IMG/VR virus record: IMGVR_UViG_3300037054_000148 | Location: 124,001 to 188,000 of that record | Strand: one strand, 5' to 3' | DNA length: 64,000 bases | From: a virus | In this document: positions 1 to 7,735 of the stretch, one piece after another | Position numbering within the stretch: position 1 is the first letter of the stretch | How the letters are laid out: each line of letters starts with the position of its first letter | The notes under the pieces: model-generated | Databases searched by the model: none | Told to the model about the DNA's origin: nothing | Seen by the model: only the letters and a program-made list of their open reading frames with translations | Made by a program: the position numbers and the translations under genes

Positions 1-1122
1 GAAATCCAGTACAAACTCGCTTCCTCACTCTTGGCGAATAGCACCAAGTCGTTGACCGCAATGTTGCGTCAGACGGCTATCAATGCTCATTATACCAAGG
101 TCGCTGAGAAGTTCGAACAGGTACACAAAGTCGAACTCAATGAATTCCTTGAAGATGAGTCCTTCCTCAAGAAGATGAAGGGTGAAGTCGAGAAGGAATT
201 GAAGAGTGAGCCTAAGTCAGCCAAGTTGAAGAAGGCTGATGAAACTGAAGAGCCCAAGGATGAGGCTCCGAAGGATGAGGCTCCGAAGGATGAGGGAGTG
301 CCCCCAATGGACGAAATGCCCCCAGAGGGTGATGTTCCCCCAGTTGACGAGGCTATGCCCCCAGTTGACGAGACGACTCCTCCAATGGATGAGACGACGC
401 CCCCTGAAGGTGGTGCCCCTGCGGGTGAGCCTATTCCTGACGAAAAGAAGCAGGAACTCCAAGAAAAGATCGATAATCTTGAAGCTGATGTTACTTCCCT
501 TGAGGAAGCGATTGAAGGCGAAGAGGAACTCGATTTCACCAAGATCTTCAATGAAGACGACATGGGCGACAAGACCGATGCGTTGGCGAATGAGGGTGAG
601 GGCGAAGAGTTCGGTGAAGATGGTCTTCCAGTCGAAGCTGATGGTGGTGCAGGATTCTTCGGATCCGAGCCCAATGAGCTTGAAGAGGGTGGAGCAACCG
701 CATCCCCAGAGGATTTCTTCCACCATGCATCTCGTTACGACATCTCTTCCCTTGATGTGTTGCTTGCCGATCAGAAGGTAGCCGCAAAGGTCCAGGGTGT
801 GGATGATCCAATTGTCGAGCGTGGCGATATGGCTGACGACCTTCTGAATGAAGGCGGAGTGCCAGACGCTGAGGAAGATCATGAAGATGTGATTCTTTAT
901 GAGGTTCTGAAGACCCTGGGTGTGGATAAGTATGATCCGGGTGCCAAGCGTGAGGGTGAGCCCAAGCTCGAACCCCCAAAGAAGTCTGTCGCCTCCAAGG
1001 CCCCTGCCAAGCCAGCCTCCAAGGCCGCTTCAATCCGCAGTCTCGGCAATGTCAAGACCGCCACGGATATGAGTAAAGAACAGGCAATGCTTGCCAATCT
1101 TGTCTTCACGGACGACATCTAA
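1..1122 (+). CDS. Acidic scaffold-like/virion protein, 5' truncated
   Basis: The reading frame is open from the first base of the window, so the true start lies upstream; a TTG at 31 and an ATG at 61 are internal candidates without a convincing ribosome binding site. The visible 373 residues are strongly acidic. After a helical, charged N-terminal part (FLKKMKGEVEKEL) comes a low-complexity stretch built from KDEAP and PP(M/V)DE repeats (about residues 80-140), then a coiled-coil-like segment and more acidic helices ending in LANLVFTDDI. It sits two genes before the major capsid protein and is followed by a strong terminator. Position and composition fit a head scaffold or internal core protein, but no enzymatic motif is visible. 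The role is inferred from context only. Confidence 0.6.
   Translation, partial: EIQYKLASSLLANSTKSLTAMLRQTAINAHYTKVAEKFEQVHKVELNEFLEDESFLKKMKGEVEKELKSEPKSAKLKKADETEEPKDEAPKDEAPKDEGVPPMDEMPPEGDVPPVDEAMPPVDETTPPMDETTPPEGGAPAGEPIPDEKKQELQEKIDNLEADVTSLEEAIEGEEELDFTKIFNEDDMGDKTDALANEGEGEEFGEDGLPVEADGGAGFFGSEPNELEEGGATASPEDFFHHASRYDISSLDVLLADQKVAAKVQGVDDPIVERGDMADDLLNEGGVPDAEEDHEDVILYEVLKTLGVDKYDPGAKREGEPKLEPPKKSVASKAPAKPASKAASIRSLGNVKTATDMSKEQAMLANLVFTDDI
256..295 (+). repeat. 15-bp tandem direct repeat inside the acidic gene
   Basis: Nearly three copies of a 15-base unit (AAGGATGAGGCTCCG) lie head to tail and encode repeated KDEAP. The unit length is a multiple of three, so copy-number change would keep the frame. 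Looser PPxDE repeats follow to about position 420. Confidence 0.7.
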
Positions 1123-1150
1123 ACAGTAGGCAAATAGCTCTCTGAACTAT

Positions 1151-1178
1151 CAGCCCCTCTTACGAGGGGCTGATTTTT
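1151..1178 (+). terminator. Rho-independent terminator
   Basis: The arms CAGCCCCTC and GAGGGGCTG form a 9-bp perfect stem with a TTAC loop, followed by a short T run. It lies directly after the acidic protein gene and fits a factor-independent terminator ending that transcription unit. Confidence 0.85.
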
Positions 1179-1631
1179 ATGTGGACGAATGAAAGCGAAA
1201 CTTGGGAGTTGATTTATATTCTTAAAGAAAAGAAGATGATGACTTCCAGGATTTGGAATTCGCTTAAACAGCGAACCTCTACGGCCAAGTTTTACTACTT
1301 CACCAGTCGTAATGGTTTTCAATTCTTTCAAAATAGAGTTTATACGGCTCAATATGTTAGAAATTGGATGTGGGTCTACGAACAGTTTAAGAACAAACTT
1401 TCTAACCCTAACGCCAATTACATGAATGTAAAATATCAGGTTAGTGTGGAAGACGTAGAGCACCCAGAAGGCTGTAAATGGGCCGAAGTAACTGGCCTAA
1501 ACCTGGATGATATGGACTCCCTCTCCAGTCAGTGCGACACCTTCGCCTATCAGAGTGATGCGGAGCCGAAGGTGCTCAGGGAGTTCCCGTTGACCACATT
1601 TACTCAAAATAAGGCGGAATTGCTGTATTAA
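1179..1631 (+). CDS. Hypothetical protein
   Basis: This 150-codon frame opens directly after the terminator T run. The ATG at 1179 has no Shine-Dalgarno sequence, and an ATG pair at 1236, preceded by AAAGAAAAG, may be the true start. The protein is rich in aromatic and basic residues in its first half (KFYYFTSRNGFQFF, NWMWVYEQFKNKL) and acidic in its second half. I recognise no family. It lies between the acidic protein and an opposite-strand homing endonuclease, whose stop codon is only a few bases away, so the two genes converge. It could be a small phage protein or a remnant displaced by the endonuclease insertion. Confidence 0.5.
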   Translation: MWTNESETWELIYILKEKKMMTSRIWNSLKQRTSTAKFYYFTSRNGFQFFQNRVYTAQYVRNWMWVYEQFKNKLSNPNANYMNVKYQVSVEDVEHPEGCKWAEVTGLNLDDMDSLSSQCDTFAYQSDAEPKVLREFPLTTFTQNKAELLY

Positions 1632-1633
1632 CT

Positions 1634-2188
1634 CTATCTAGTTAATGACCAGCCCTCGTTCAAATAGTAATCAATCTGCTGATTTCTCACTCGCTTATAC
1701 TTCTGTCCCTTATACATTTTTATTGTATTAGCAAACATTTCTTTCATTGATTGTCTCCACTCCTCATTGTTGGCCACATTATTATTCCCGCGCTTCTTTG
1801 CAATGGCTGACATTTTTTGTTTAGTTTCTTTCGAGCGTTTCACTCCAAGCTGAGACCCAGCGGTTACACAGGTATTATATAGTTCCACTCCATCAGATTT
1901 CAGTTTTTCCAACCAATACTGCTCTCTAAGCAGGAGAGCTTCTCGGGTGGGCTCAGTAACCTCTATAACTGACCATTGGAATGCGTTGACTCCATATCTT
2001 TCCCACGCCCGACTTAAATGCTCATTACTGTGGATTTTTTTGTTAAGCTCATTATGGTGCCGCCGCCATCTTCGGTAGAAGTTCAGGGCTGAACCTATAT
2101 AGCAGACTCCGCTCTCCTTATTATCTATGCGATACACCCCCGCCCTCATGTCGTACGGAAAGGGGTAGGTTCCCAATGGTCTCGCCAT
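1634..2188 (-). CDS. GIY-YIG homing endonuclease (free-standing, minus strand)
   Basis: The 184-residue protein has the GIY-YIG nuclease signature near its N terminus (AGVYRI, then CYIGSA about 11 residues later), followed by the conserved RWRRH segment, a downstream helix (LSRAWERYG) and the metal-binding glutamate region (LLLREQYWLEKL). The C-terminal part (GVKRSKETKQKMSAIAKKRG) resembles a NUMOD3-type DNA-binding motif of mobile endonucleases. Read on the minus strand, a GAGGAG Shine-Dalgarno lies about 8 bases before the ATG. Such enzymes cut DNA at a target lacking the element and copy themselves in by recombination. Its orientation opposes almost every other gene here. It ends 166 bp before a gene that appears to carry a group I intron, so it might also help mobilise that intron. 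Confidence 0.9.
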   Translation of the reverse strand: MARPLGTYPFPYDMRAGVYRIDNKESGVCYIGSALNFYRRWRRHHNELNKKIHSNEHLSRAWERYGVNAFQWSVIEVTEPTREALLLREQYWLEKLKSDGVELYNTCVTAGSQLGVKRSKETKQKMSAIAKKRGNNNVANNEEWRQSMKEMFANTIKMYKGQKYKRVRNQQIDYYLNEGWSLTR

Positions 2189-2354
2189 TATTTTTTCTCC
2201 TCATTAATAGAACGCGAATATCATGTGATAAAAGTAACCTTGTTTTATAAATACCCCTTCCTTCTTTGCACAAGCAACTTCACATTGTAGTGATCTCGCC
2301 ACCTCGGCTGATCCGTGAAGAAGCGATAAAAATCAACTCATATAGGAGAGATTA
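2189..2354. other. Intergenic region between divergent genes
   Basis: This 166-bp AT-rich stretch separates the minus-strand endonuclease from the plus-strand intron-bearing gene, so it must hold the start signals of both. On the minus strand a GAGGAG ribosome site serves the endonuclease. On the plus strand AGGAGAG at 2344-2350 serves the ATG at 2355. A TATAAA-type box near 2252 is a possible -10 element, but no good -35 was found. Confidence 0.5.
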
Positions 2355-3166
2355 ATGTATCTCGAACTTAGTGACTTGGGTCTTCACAGTGGAAACGTTG
2401 TGAATGTAAGGTTTAAACTTGGAGAACGCTTAACAGATAATGCTGATGCCAATTCCAAACGAAGCCGGTCAATTGGTGCAGGATCGGAACGCTTAGAGGC
2501 CATAATAACCCACCTAAATTGAAAGCTAAGCTTTTAATATGGTGAAGGAATGGTCCAGACCACGAACACCCATTTGGGGTGGCGGTGAAAACCGAAGTGG
2601 TAGAGAAAAAAGCAAATATGGGGTTAAAACCATAAAAAGCTTAGAATAGTGAGTACTACGGTCAGAATGACGGAACTTGCGTCCCCAATCTGACTCTCAC
2701 AGGTGATCCTGGGACTGATAATGCTGCATTGACTGCTGCTGGCTACAATTCTGGAGCCATCGTTAGCATTCTTTACAATGGGACAACCACCCCTGGCGTT
2801 CTCAACCTGATCATCCACCCTCTGGACGGCGCAAACTCCCTCACCGGAGCCGGTCCAGAAGTGCCCTACGGCTTCCTGCTCTTGGGTGCTGGCCAGTTCT
2901 CGTCTTCCATTACCCCTTCGGGCTCTGGCAAGACCCCTGTGGTCCGCGCATTCCCCAAGTTCAAGGTTCCCGCCGCTCAGGTCACGGGCAGCACCCCTCT
3001 CAACGGGCAGCGTCTCTACACTGCTAACGTTGGTGGTGGCGTTGGTCCTGGTATGTTTACCGCAACCCCTGGTTCGGCTAACACCGCTGGTTCCATCGTC
3101 GTGGGTATCTGCACCCACCCAATCTCCGCCACCGAGCCTTGGCTTGGCGTTGCTTCGTTCTTGTAA
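2355..3166 (+). CDS. Small virion-type protein gene interrupted by a group I intron (two exons)
   Basis: Exon 1 begins at an ATG preceded by AGGAGAG and gives MYLELSDLG before an intron-like block. Exon 2 is open from about 2645 to the stop at 3166, but its first ATG (2729) has no ribosome site and would delete conserved-looking sequence. Joining 2355-2381 to 2654-3166 keeps the frame and gives a 179-residue protein reading LSDLG-YYGQNDG across the junction. The product is rich in Gly, Thr, Pro and Ser with little charge, as in beta-rich capsid decoration or head proteins. It sits directly upstream of the major capsid protein, 15 bases away. The exact splice site is uncertain: a boundary at 2384 is also in frame. 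The function is inferred from context. Confidence 0.65.
2382..2653 (+). ncRNA. Putative group I self-splicing intron
   Basis: The 272-bp block between the exons has no coding potential but shows the pairings expected of a group I ribozyme core. P7 could be GGCCAT (2498-2503) with ATGGTC (2550-2555), in a context resembling the phage group I signature. P8 is a 9-bp hairpin at 2518-2538. P9-type hairpins follow: CACCC/GGGTG (2567-2581) and CGGT-GAAA-ACCG (2583-2594), the latter with a GNRA tetraloop. CCAATT/AATTGG fits P4/P6-type pairing. The intron would end in G (2653) and follow a T in exon 1 (2381), as group I introns require. It encodes no endonuclease. P1, P3 and P10 are not firmly assigned. 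Confidence 0.65.
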
Positions 3167-3181
3167 AGGGAGACAAATACA

Positions 3182-4120
3182 ATGACTATTCTATCCCGCA
3201 CCCAAGCACAGACCGCCCAGCTTGGTCAGATTCTGAAGACCGCAGCCGGTCGCCAGAAGCTAGCCGCCGCTCTAGGCCCCTCTCTTCGTCGTCGCCGTGA
3301 CTACATGTCAATCGCCCGTAAGGCATTGATGGTAGAAACACTTCCCGATGGAGCCCTCCCGATTTACGACAAGGAATTTGACGAAACCGGACGCAGCTTC
3401 GTGCAGGCGTTCGTGGTCGGTGAACAGGGTGGAGACGTTGTAAACGTTGCCAACCCAATCCGTGTCACGGTCCCCACGTTTGAAATCGTGTCCAACCCCA
3501 TGATTCCAATCACCCAGATCAAAGAGCGCAGATTCGATATCGTTTCTCGCGCCCTCAATCTGGCTAAGGCCGAAGTCGGTGCCGCTGAGGACAACTACGT
3601 CTTCAACCTCTTCCTGAAGATTGATGCTGCGGCCACTACCGCAACCTCTTCGACCGGATACACTGATTACGTTTACAACAAGAGCCTTGCCTATAACGTC
3701 TCTTCATCTTCCGGACCTTACGGCCTCGCCGTTGATCCTTTCGCAGATGCTTTCGGTATGGTGCAGCGTCACGATCTCTCTGTTGCCTACATCTTCATGA
3801 ACCCTCGTGATTATGTGGACATCCTGAAGTGGACTGATGACAACATCGACCGTGAGACTCAGCGTCACTTGCTGAAAACCGGTATCATGGGCTACCTCTG
3901 GGGCGCAACGATCTTGCAGTCCAGAAAAGTCGCTTACGGTGATGTCTGGGTCATGGCTGATGCCGAGTTCCTTGGTGTCATCCCTGAGCGTGTCCCCCTG
4001 ACCGTTCTAAGTGCTGATCGCCCTGACCTTCGTCAGATTGGCTTCAGTGTTTTCGAGATTCTGGGATTTTTAATTTTCAATCCTTCTGGATTGGAGAGAA
4101 TCGTAATCACCCGGTCTTAA
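3182..4120 (+). CDS. Major capsid protein
   Basis: The 312-residue product builds the icosahedral shell and has features of HK97-fold capsid proteins of large myovirus-like phages. After an N-terminal helical arm it has ARKALMVETLPDGALPIYD, an extended E-loop-like acidic strand region (FVVGEQGGDVV), the P-domain segment RVTVPTFEIVSNPMI followed by ITQIKERRFDIV, and a long spine-like helix (ALNLAKAEVGAAEDNYVFNL). The C-terminal half holds beta strands and a conserved-looking ILQSRKVAYGDVWV. A GGGAGA ribosome site lies upstream, and a rho-independent terminator follows, which fits a highly expressed late gene. Family assignment is by recognition of the overall pattern. Confidence 0.85.
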   Translation: MTILSRTQAQTAQLGQILKTAAGRQKLAAALGPSLRRRRDYMSIARKALMVETLPDGALPIYDKEFDETGRSFVQAFVVGEQGGDVVNVANPIRVTVPTFEIVSNPMIPITQIKERRFDIVSRALNLAKAEVGAAEDNYVFNLFLKIDAAATTATSSTGYTDYVYNKSLAYNVSSSSGPYGLAVDPFADAFGMVQRHDLSVAYIFMNPRDYVDILKWTDDNIDRETQRHLLKTGIMGYLWGATILQSRKVAYGDVWVMADAEFLGVIPERVPLTVLSADRPDLRQIGFSVFEILGFLIFNPSGLERIVITRS

Positions 4121-4142
4121 AAAGTCCTTGATAATTAAGGCA

Positions 4143-4174
4143 AAGGGCCTCTTCGGAGGCCCTTGTTATTTCTT
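4143..4174 (+). terminator. Rho-independent terminator after the capsid gene
   Basis: The arms AAGGGCCTC and GAGGCCCTT form a 9-bp perfect stem closed by a stable TTCG tetraloop, followed by a T-rich stretch. It ends the capsid transcription unit. The next 120 bp (to 4292) is AT-rich leader without an evident gene. Confidence 0.88.
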
Positions 4175-4292
4175 ACAAAAATTAGTAAAAAATCGGCACC
4201 GGCCTCCACTCAATCTCAATTACTCTTAACCCAATTCATCCTACGTAAAACTAATCCAACTCAGTAAAATAATCTATCCAATTCCCTAGAAT

Positions 4293-4315
4293 ACCGAGTA
4301 TTATATTGTAGGAGG
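4293..4315 (+). promoter_or_regulatory. Promoter-like element fused to a ribosome site (copy 1)
   Basis: A 23-bp element with an ACCGAGTA start, a TATTAT box and a GTAGGAGG end lies just before the HNH gene. It matches 21 of 23 bases of the element at 63277-63299, which stands before a membrane-protein gene 59 kb away. It looks like a -10 box placed immediately before the Shine-Dalgarno, which would give a near-leaderless transcript. No matching -35 was found. Confidence 0.45.
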
Positions 4316-4319
4316 TCCC

Positions 4320-5570
4320 ATGGACCAGACAATCAAAGATGCTTTTGCGGAAATACCCCATGATCCAGATTGGTTGGATCGCTACTTGAATTTTCTTGAG
4401 GAATCCACTATTCCGACTGAGGATGACTACTCCGAGTCTCATCATATTCTTCCCAGGAGTCTGTTTCCTGACTTTCAGTTGTTTACTCAGAACCCTTGGA
4501 ATCGCATTGACTTGAAGGGGACGGACCATCTGATCGCTCACTACTTCCTACTGAAAGCTTTACCAGAGGTTCATGCACTCAGACATGCGTTCTGCTTCAT
4601 GGTGGGCATTAGGCAGGATCAGCCGGTTCCTGATATCTCTCCCATCCTTCTTCAAGAGATGGCTGAAGAGTATGTGTTTCAGAAAACTGGGCTCAGATGG
4701 GTAACTAAAGATGGTCAGGAGCTGAAGATTTTGCCTCATGAACACACGAAGTATTTAATGGACGGGTGGGCTCTGGGTAGGGCTTATACCCATTCTAATG
4801 AAACTCGGCTAAAAATTATTGATGGAAATAGGGAGTGGCACCGACTTGAATCTCTCAAGTCTGACGCTTATGTATATCTGCCCCACGGTGATCAACATCA
4901 TCGTCGTATATTTGGCTGCCCCCCAGAAGTTAGGGCAAAAATTTCTGCTGGGCTGACCGGATTGGTTCAGTCTGCTGAAACGATTGAAAAGCGGCGGCTG
5001 AAAATAGTTGGGACACATTGGGTCTGGAACCCAGACTCCAAGAAACAGTTATCCGTTTCTCGCCAGGGTGAGGGCAACAACCGCTTTGGCCAAGTTGGTT
5101 ATTGGCGAGACAAACATCATTCTGAAGAGGAAAAGCAAAAAACCTCTGAGTCTCTCAAGCAGTTCAACAGGGAACACCCTGATGTGAATCGGGATAACAA
5201 GCCCAGAGGGGAGGATCATTGGACGTTCGGCAGGGAGCGACCAGAGGAGACGAGACAGAAGATATCTGCCTCGCTGACGGGCAAGAAACAGTCCACAGCG
5301 ACCAAACAGAAACGTGCGGAGTCCCTAGCGATGACTAAACTTCCCTCTTTTACTCCAGAAGAGGAAAGTATTTTTCATCGCATCCTCTCTGCCCCGACTG
5401 ACAGAGAGCGAGAGTGTCTGGCTAGGTTGATTAGTTCCACCAAGCAAGCACCGGCCAAATCCTTAGCTCTGGGTCTCTGCTTCCTTCTCAACGGAGAGTG
5501 GCAGACTCGTGACCGCCGCTACTGGAGGACGGCTGAAACTTGGCTGAAGAAAAATAACATCGTTATTTGA
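4320..5570 (+). CDS. HNH homing endonuclease with NUMOD3-type DNA-binding repeats
   Basis: The 416-residue protein has an HNH nuclease core near residues 40-80: SHHILPRSLFPDF, then an asparagine-containing NRIDL and TDHLIAHYFL, matching the H-N-H metal-binding pattern of phage HNH enzymes. The C-terminal half holds repeated segments of NUMOD3 character (GEGNNRFGQ, GEDHWTFGRERPEETRQKIS, SLTGKKQSTATKQK) that read the target site. It starts at ATG with a strong AGGAGG ribosome site 4 bases upstream. It stands alone between terminators, next to the capsid gene, as expected of a selfish insertion into an intergenic space. Homing activity is inferred from the family. Confidence 0.85.
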   Translation: MDQTIKDAFAEIPHDPDWLDRYLNFLEESTIPTEDDYSESHHILPRSLFPDFQLFTQNPWNRIDLKGTDHLIAHYFLLKALPEVHALRHAFCFMVGIRQDQPVPDISPILLQEMAEEYVFQKTGLRWVTKDGQELKILPHEHTKYLMDGWALGRAYTHSNETRLKIIDGNREWHRLESLKSDAYVYLPHGDQHHRRIFGCPPEVRAKISAGLTGLVQSAETIEKRRLKIVGTHWVWNPDSKKQLSVSRQGEGNNRFGQVGYWRDKHHSEEEKQKTSESLKQFNREHPDVNRDNKPRGEDHWTFGRERPEETRQKISASLTGKKQSTATKQKRAESLAMTKLPSFTPEEESIFHRILSAPTDRERECLARLISSTKQAPAKSLALGLCFLLNGEWQTRDRRYWRTAETWLKKNNIVI

Positions 5571-5596
5571 CAACAAACAGAGTAATAGTTCAATAT

Positions 5597-5607
5597 CCCC
5601 TACGGGG
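5597..5607 (+). promoter_or_regulatory. Short leader hairpin
   Basis: CCCC-TAC-GGGG forms a small hairpin between the HNH gene and the next start codon at 5629. No T run follows, so it is not a clear terminator. It resembles other short pre-gene hairpins in this genome. Confidence 0.35.
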
Positions 5608-5628
5608 GAACTCTTCCATGGAGAACAA

Positions 5629-6312
5629 ATGAACAAATGCTATAAATTCACCCGAGACGTTAACTTCCCTCAGAAGGGACCGGACGGGAAAACTCCCAAC
5701 GGTTTCGTCGCTTTGCCTGGGGACACGATTACCCAGATTTCTCACACCACCTATCAGTTTTCAGATGGATATAAGGAACGTGAACTCACATTAACCGACC
5801 AGGGTATTGAGACTATGCTGGGTCATGGCTGGATTGAAGAAATTGGTGTTGAGGGTGAGGAGGGAGAGGAACAAGAGGTCTCCACAGATCCCTATGAGAT
5901 CATCGCTGCGGCTCAGGCACAGATTGCTGCGGCTCAGGCTGCCATCAATCAGGCGACTGCCAGCAAGGCTATCTCTAAGGCAGCGGCTCTGCGTCCTGCA
6001 AATCGCCCTAATACCCCCACAGCTAAGCCTGTCCCCACTCCCCAGGCCCCTCGTCCTGTCCCTCCTCCGGCAAGGCCAGTAGTTCCAGCCCCCTCTCCTA
6101 AGCCAGCCCCCAAGCCCCTTCCTAAGCCCATTGGAAAGGTCGTGGCTCCCGCCGCCCCCGAGCGGGTATCCCCCATTCTTGAGTCCGCTCTGGGAGAAGA
6201 CCCCACGCAGGGTCATGGTCAGCTTTCAGAAGCTGAGGCAGTTGATGCCGTTCTATCCAGAGTCAAGAGGGTGAACCGCCCCCGTACCCCAGCAGGAACG
6301 GCAAAGGGTTAA
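5629..6312 (+). CDS. Hypothetical virion-type protein with proline-rich tail
   Basis: The 227-residue protein has a compact N-terminal domain of about 80 residues (KFTRDVNFPQ, LPGDTI, MLGHGWIEE), an acidic link, an alanine/glutamine helix (IAAAQAQIAAAQAAINQA) and a long proline-alanine-lysine stretch (about residues 120-180) that should be extended. The N-terminal domain appears paralogous to that of the next gene: both have a (K/N)FP strand, a PGD turn, and end in (L)GW followed by a charged pair. GGAGA lies just upstream of the ATG. No enzyme motif is seen. It may be a head or tail accessory protein with a flexible tether. Confidence 0.65.
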   Translation: MNKCYKFTRDVNFPQKGPDGKTPNGFVALPGDTITQISHTTYQFSDGYKERELTLTDQGIETMLGHGWIEEIGVEGEEGEEQEVSTDPYEIIAAAQAQIAAAQAAINQATASKAISKAAALRPANRPNTPTAKPVPTPQAPRPVPPPARPVVPAPSPKPAPKPLPKPIGKVVAPAAPERVSPILESALGEDPTQGHGQLSEAEAVDAVLSRVKRVNRPRTPAGTAKG

Positions 6313-6313
6313 A

Positions 6314-6763
6314 ATGCTGCATCAGTATCAGTCAGATCGTGAGTTGAAGTTCCCTGATCAACGGCTTTACACTAAGCCGGGGGATATTTTAATGTATAAC
6401 GACCTAACCTTTGCACTGACCATTTATCGGAACTCAGTTTTGATGGGAACAGTTCAGTTCTCTCGAAGCGGCCTCCAGGAGTTCTTGAGACTCGGTTGGG
6501 TAAAAAAGCCGACTGAAATCAATTCTCTCCCCACTGTTTCCACCCCTCCTTACATCGTTGGGGTGGACCTGGGGTTTGGTGAGGGTAAGTCGGTCGAGGT
6601 GACAGCTATTCAGACACCTGAAGGGGATATCAAAATTACAAATATCGCAGAGGTTAAAGGGATCCCAGATTCCATGCTTCCGCTGGTTCCCGGCATCACC
6701 TCTGAAGATAGAATGGTCGAAACTATGGCCATCCCCAAACTACGCAAAGCGAAAAAGTCTTAG
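6314..6763 (+). CDS. Hypothetical protein paralogous to the preceding gene
   Basis: The 149-residue product starts one base after the previous stop, indicating translational coupling. Its first 75 residues align by eye with the N terminus of the upstream protein (RELKFPDQ, KPGDILMYND, FLRLGWVKKP). Instead of a proline-rich tail it has a separate C-terminal half (YIVGVDLGFGEGKSVEVTAI) followed by a basic end. IVGVDLGFGEGKS resembles the start of an RNase H/actin-type fold, but further motifs are missing, so I do not assign an activity. The pair probably arose by duplication. Confidence 0.6.
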   Translation: MLHQYQSDRELKFPDQRLYTKPGDILMYNDLTFALTIYRNSVLMGTVQFSRSGLQEFLRLGWVKKPTEINSLPTVSTPPYIVGVDLGFGEGKSVEVTAIQTPEGDIKITNIAEVKGIPDSMLPLVPGITSEDRMVETMAIPKLRKAKKS

Positions 6764-6787
6764 ACTATTGCCCTCTCTTATTGAAGG

Positions 6788-6810
6788 TGTGGGTCTACAA
6801 AATAGACCAC
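6788..6810 (+). promoter_or_regulatory. Hairpin in the leader of the SWIM-protein gene
   Basis: GTGGGTCTA and TAGACCAC pair over 8 bp with one bulged G, closed by CAAAA. No T run follows. It lies 16 bases before the next start codon and may affect transcript stability or translation. Confidence 0.4.
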
Positions 6811-6826
6811 TGACACAGAGTGATCA

Positions 6827-7735
6827 ATGTCCGATAGTCCCAAACAGCCAGAAGAAGTGTGGGTGAGCATCCCACTCCCCTATCTGGCTGTATCTCGTTA
6901 TAAAATTGCTTTGAACATCCGAGAGCTTACCACTCTGACTAATCAGTTCAGTTTGAAATACGTCAAGGGCTGTGTTCCCACGTTGATTCGCTCTCTCCCC
7001 AAAGAACTTTCAATGCAATACAGGGTGAAGTGCCAGAAAGAGGACTCTGATCCTGCTGGTCATGAGGTTAGAGTCAAATTCGATATATCTCAGGTAACCA
7101 AAGATACTACCCTGAATGACCTTCAGGTTCGTTGTTCCTGCACGTGCCCCGCCTTTTTATACTGGGGGGCTCAGTGGCACCTCCATGAGAAGGACGGCTT
7201 AGAGGGCCAGCCAAGGCCCCTCTTACAGGCCCCCCAGGAGCGGCTAGATTTGCGAAATGGATACTTGATTTGCAAGCACGTGAAAGTCGTCGCGGATCGT
7301 ATCATCCCTTCTATTAGCAAGGTCATCAAAAATATCTCCAGAGATCTTTTAGTTCAAGAGAACAAATCTCGTGAAGAGCAGGAACGCTTGGATCAGGAAG
7401 CTGACGATAAGTTGCAACAGGCTCTACCCCATGAAAAGGGCAAGCCAGTCGCCCCAAGGCCCACTAAAGCCCCAAAACCCACTCCTCCCCAGAAAGCTCT
7501 CACTCAGATGCAAGGGCCTAGCCCACAGGAAGTTCAGCGCAGACAAGATCTTCTTCAGAAAGAGCAAGACCGTTTGATGGATCTGGTTATGAAGCCTATC
7601 GAAGAAACTAAATCGGTAGAGGATATGCAGGGGACTCCAAATAGGCCAGCGAAGCCTAAAAAGCCAGAACGGAGTGGTCTGGACATGAGCCTCAAGCCCG
7701 GTCAAAAAGTTCGCACACGCCAGGGAGTTATTTGA
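6827..7735 (+). CDS. SWIM-type zinc-finger protein
   Basis: The 302-residue protein contains a CxC...CxH pattern: CSCTCPAF at about residues 102-109 and CKHVKVVADRI about 40 residues later, as in SWIM zinc fingers used for nucleic-acid or protein binding. The gap between the two halves is filled by a loop (WHLHEKDGLEGQPRPLL). Before it lies a beta-rich segment (MQYRVKCQ, EVRVKFDIS) that often precedes SWIM motifs. The C-terminal half is charged and proline-rich and ends in a basic tail. Its stop overlaps the next ATG (TGATG). Among virion-type genes it may be a DNA-associated head protein, but that is a guess. Confidence 0.65.
   Translation: MSDSPKQPEEVWVSIPLPYLAVSRYKIALNIRELTTLTNQFSLKYVKGCVPTLIRSLPKELSMQYRVKCQKEDSDPAGHEVRVKFDISQVTKDTTLNDLQVRCSCTCPAFLYWGAQWHLHEKDGLEGQPRPLLQAPQERLDLRNGYLICKHVKVVADRIIPSISKVIKNISRDLLVQENKSREEQERLDQEADDKLQQALPHEKGKPVAPRPTKAPKPTPPQKALTQMQGPSPQEVQRRQDLLQKEQDRLMDLVMKPIEETKSVEDMQGTPNRPAKPKKPERSGLDMSLKPGQKVRTRQGVI

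Noticed and set aside
217-882. Long minus-strand and alternative plus-strand frames within the acidic gene
   Set aside because: They arise from the low-complexity GAT/GAG-rich sequence. No start signals and no motif are visible.
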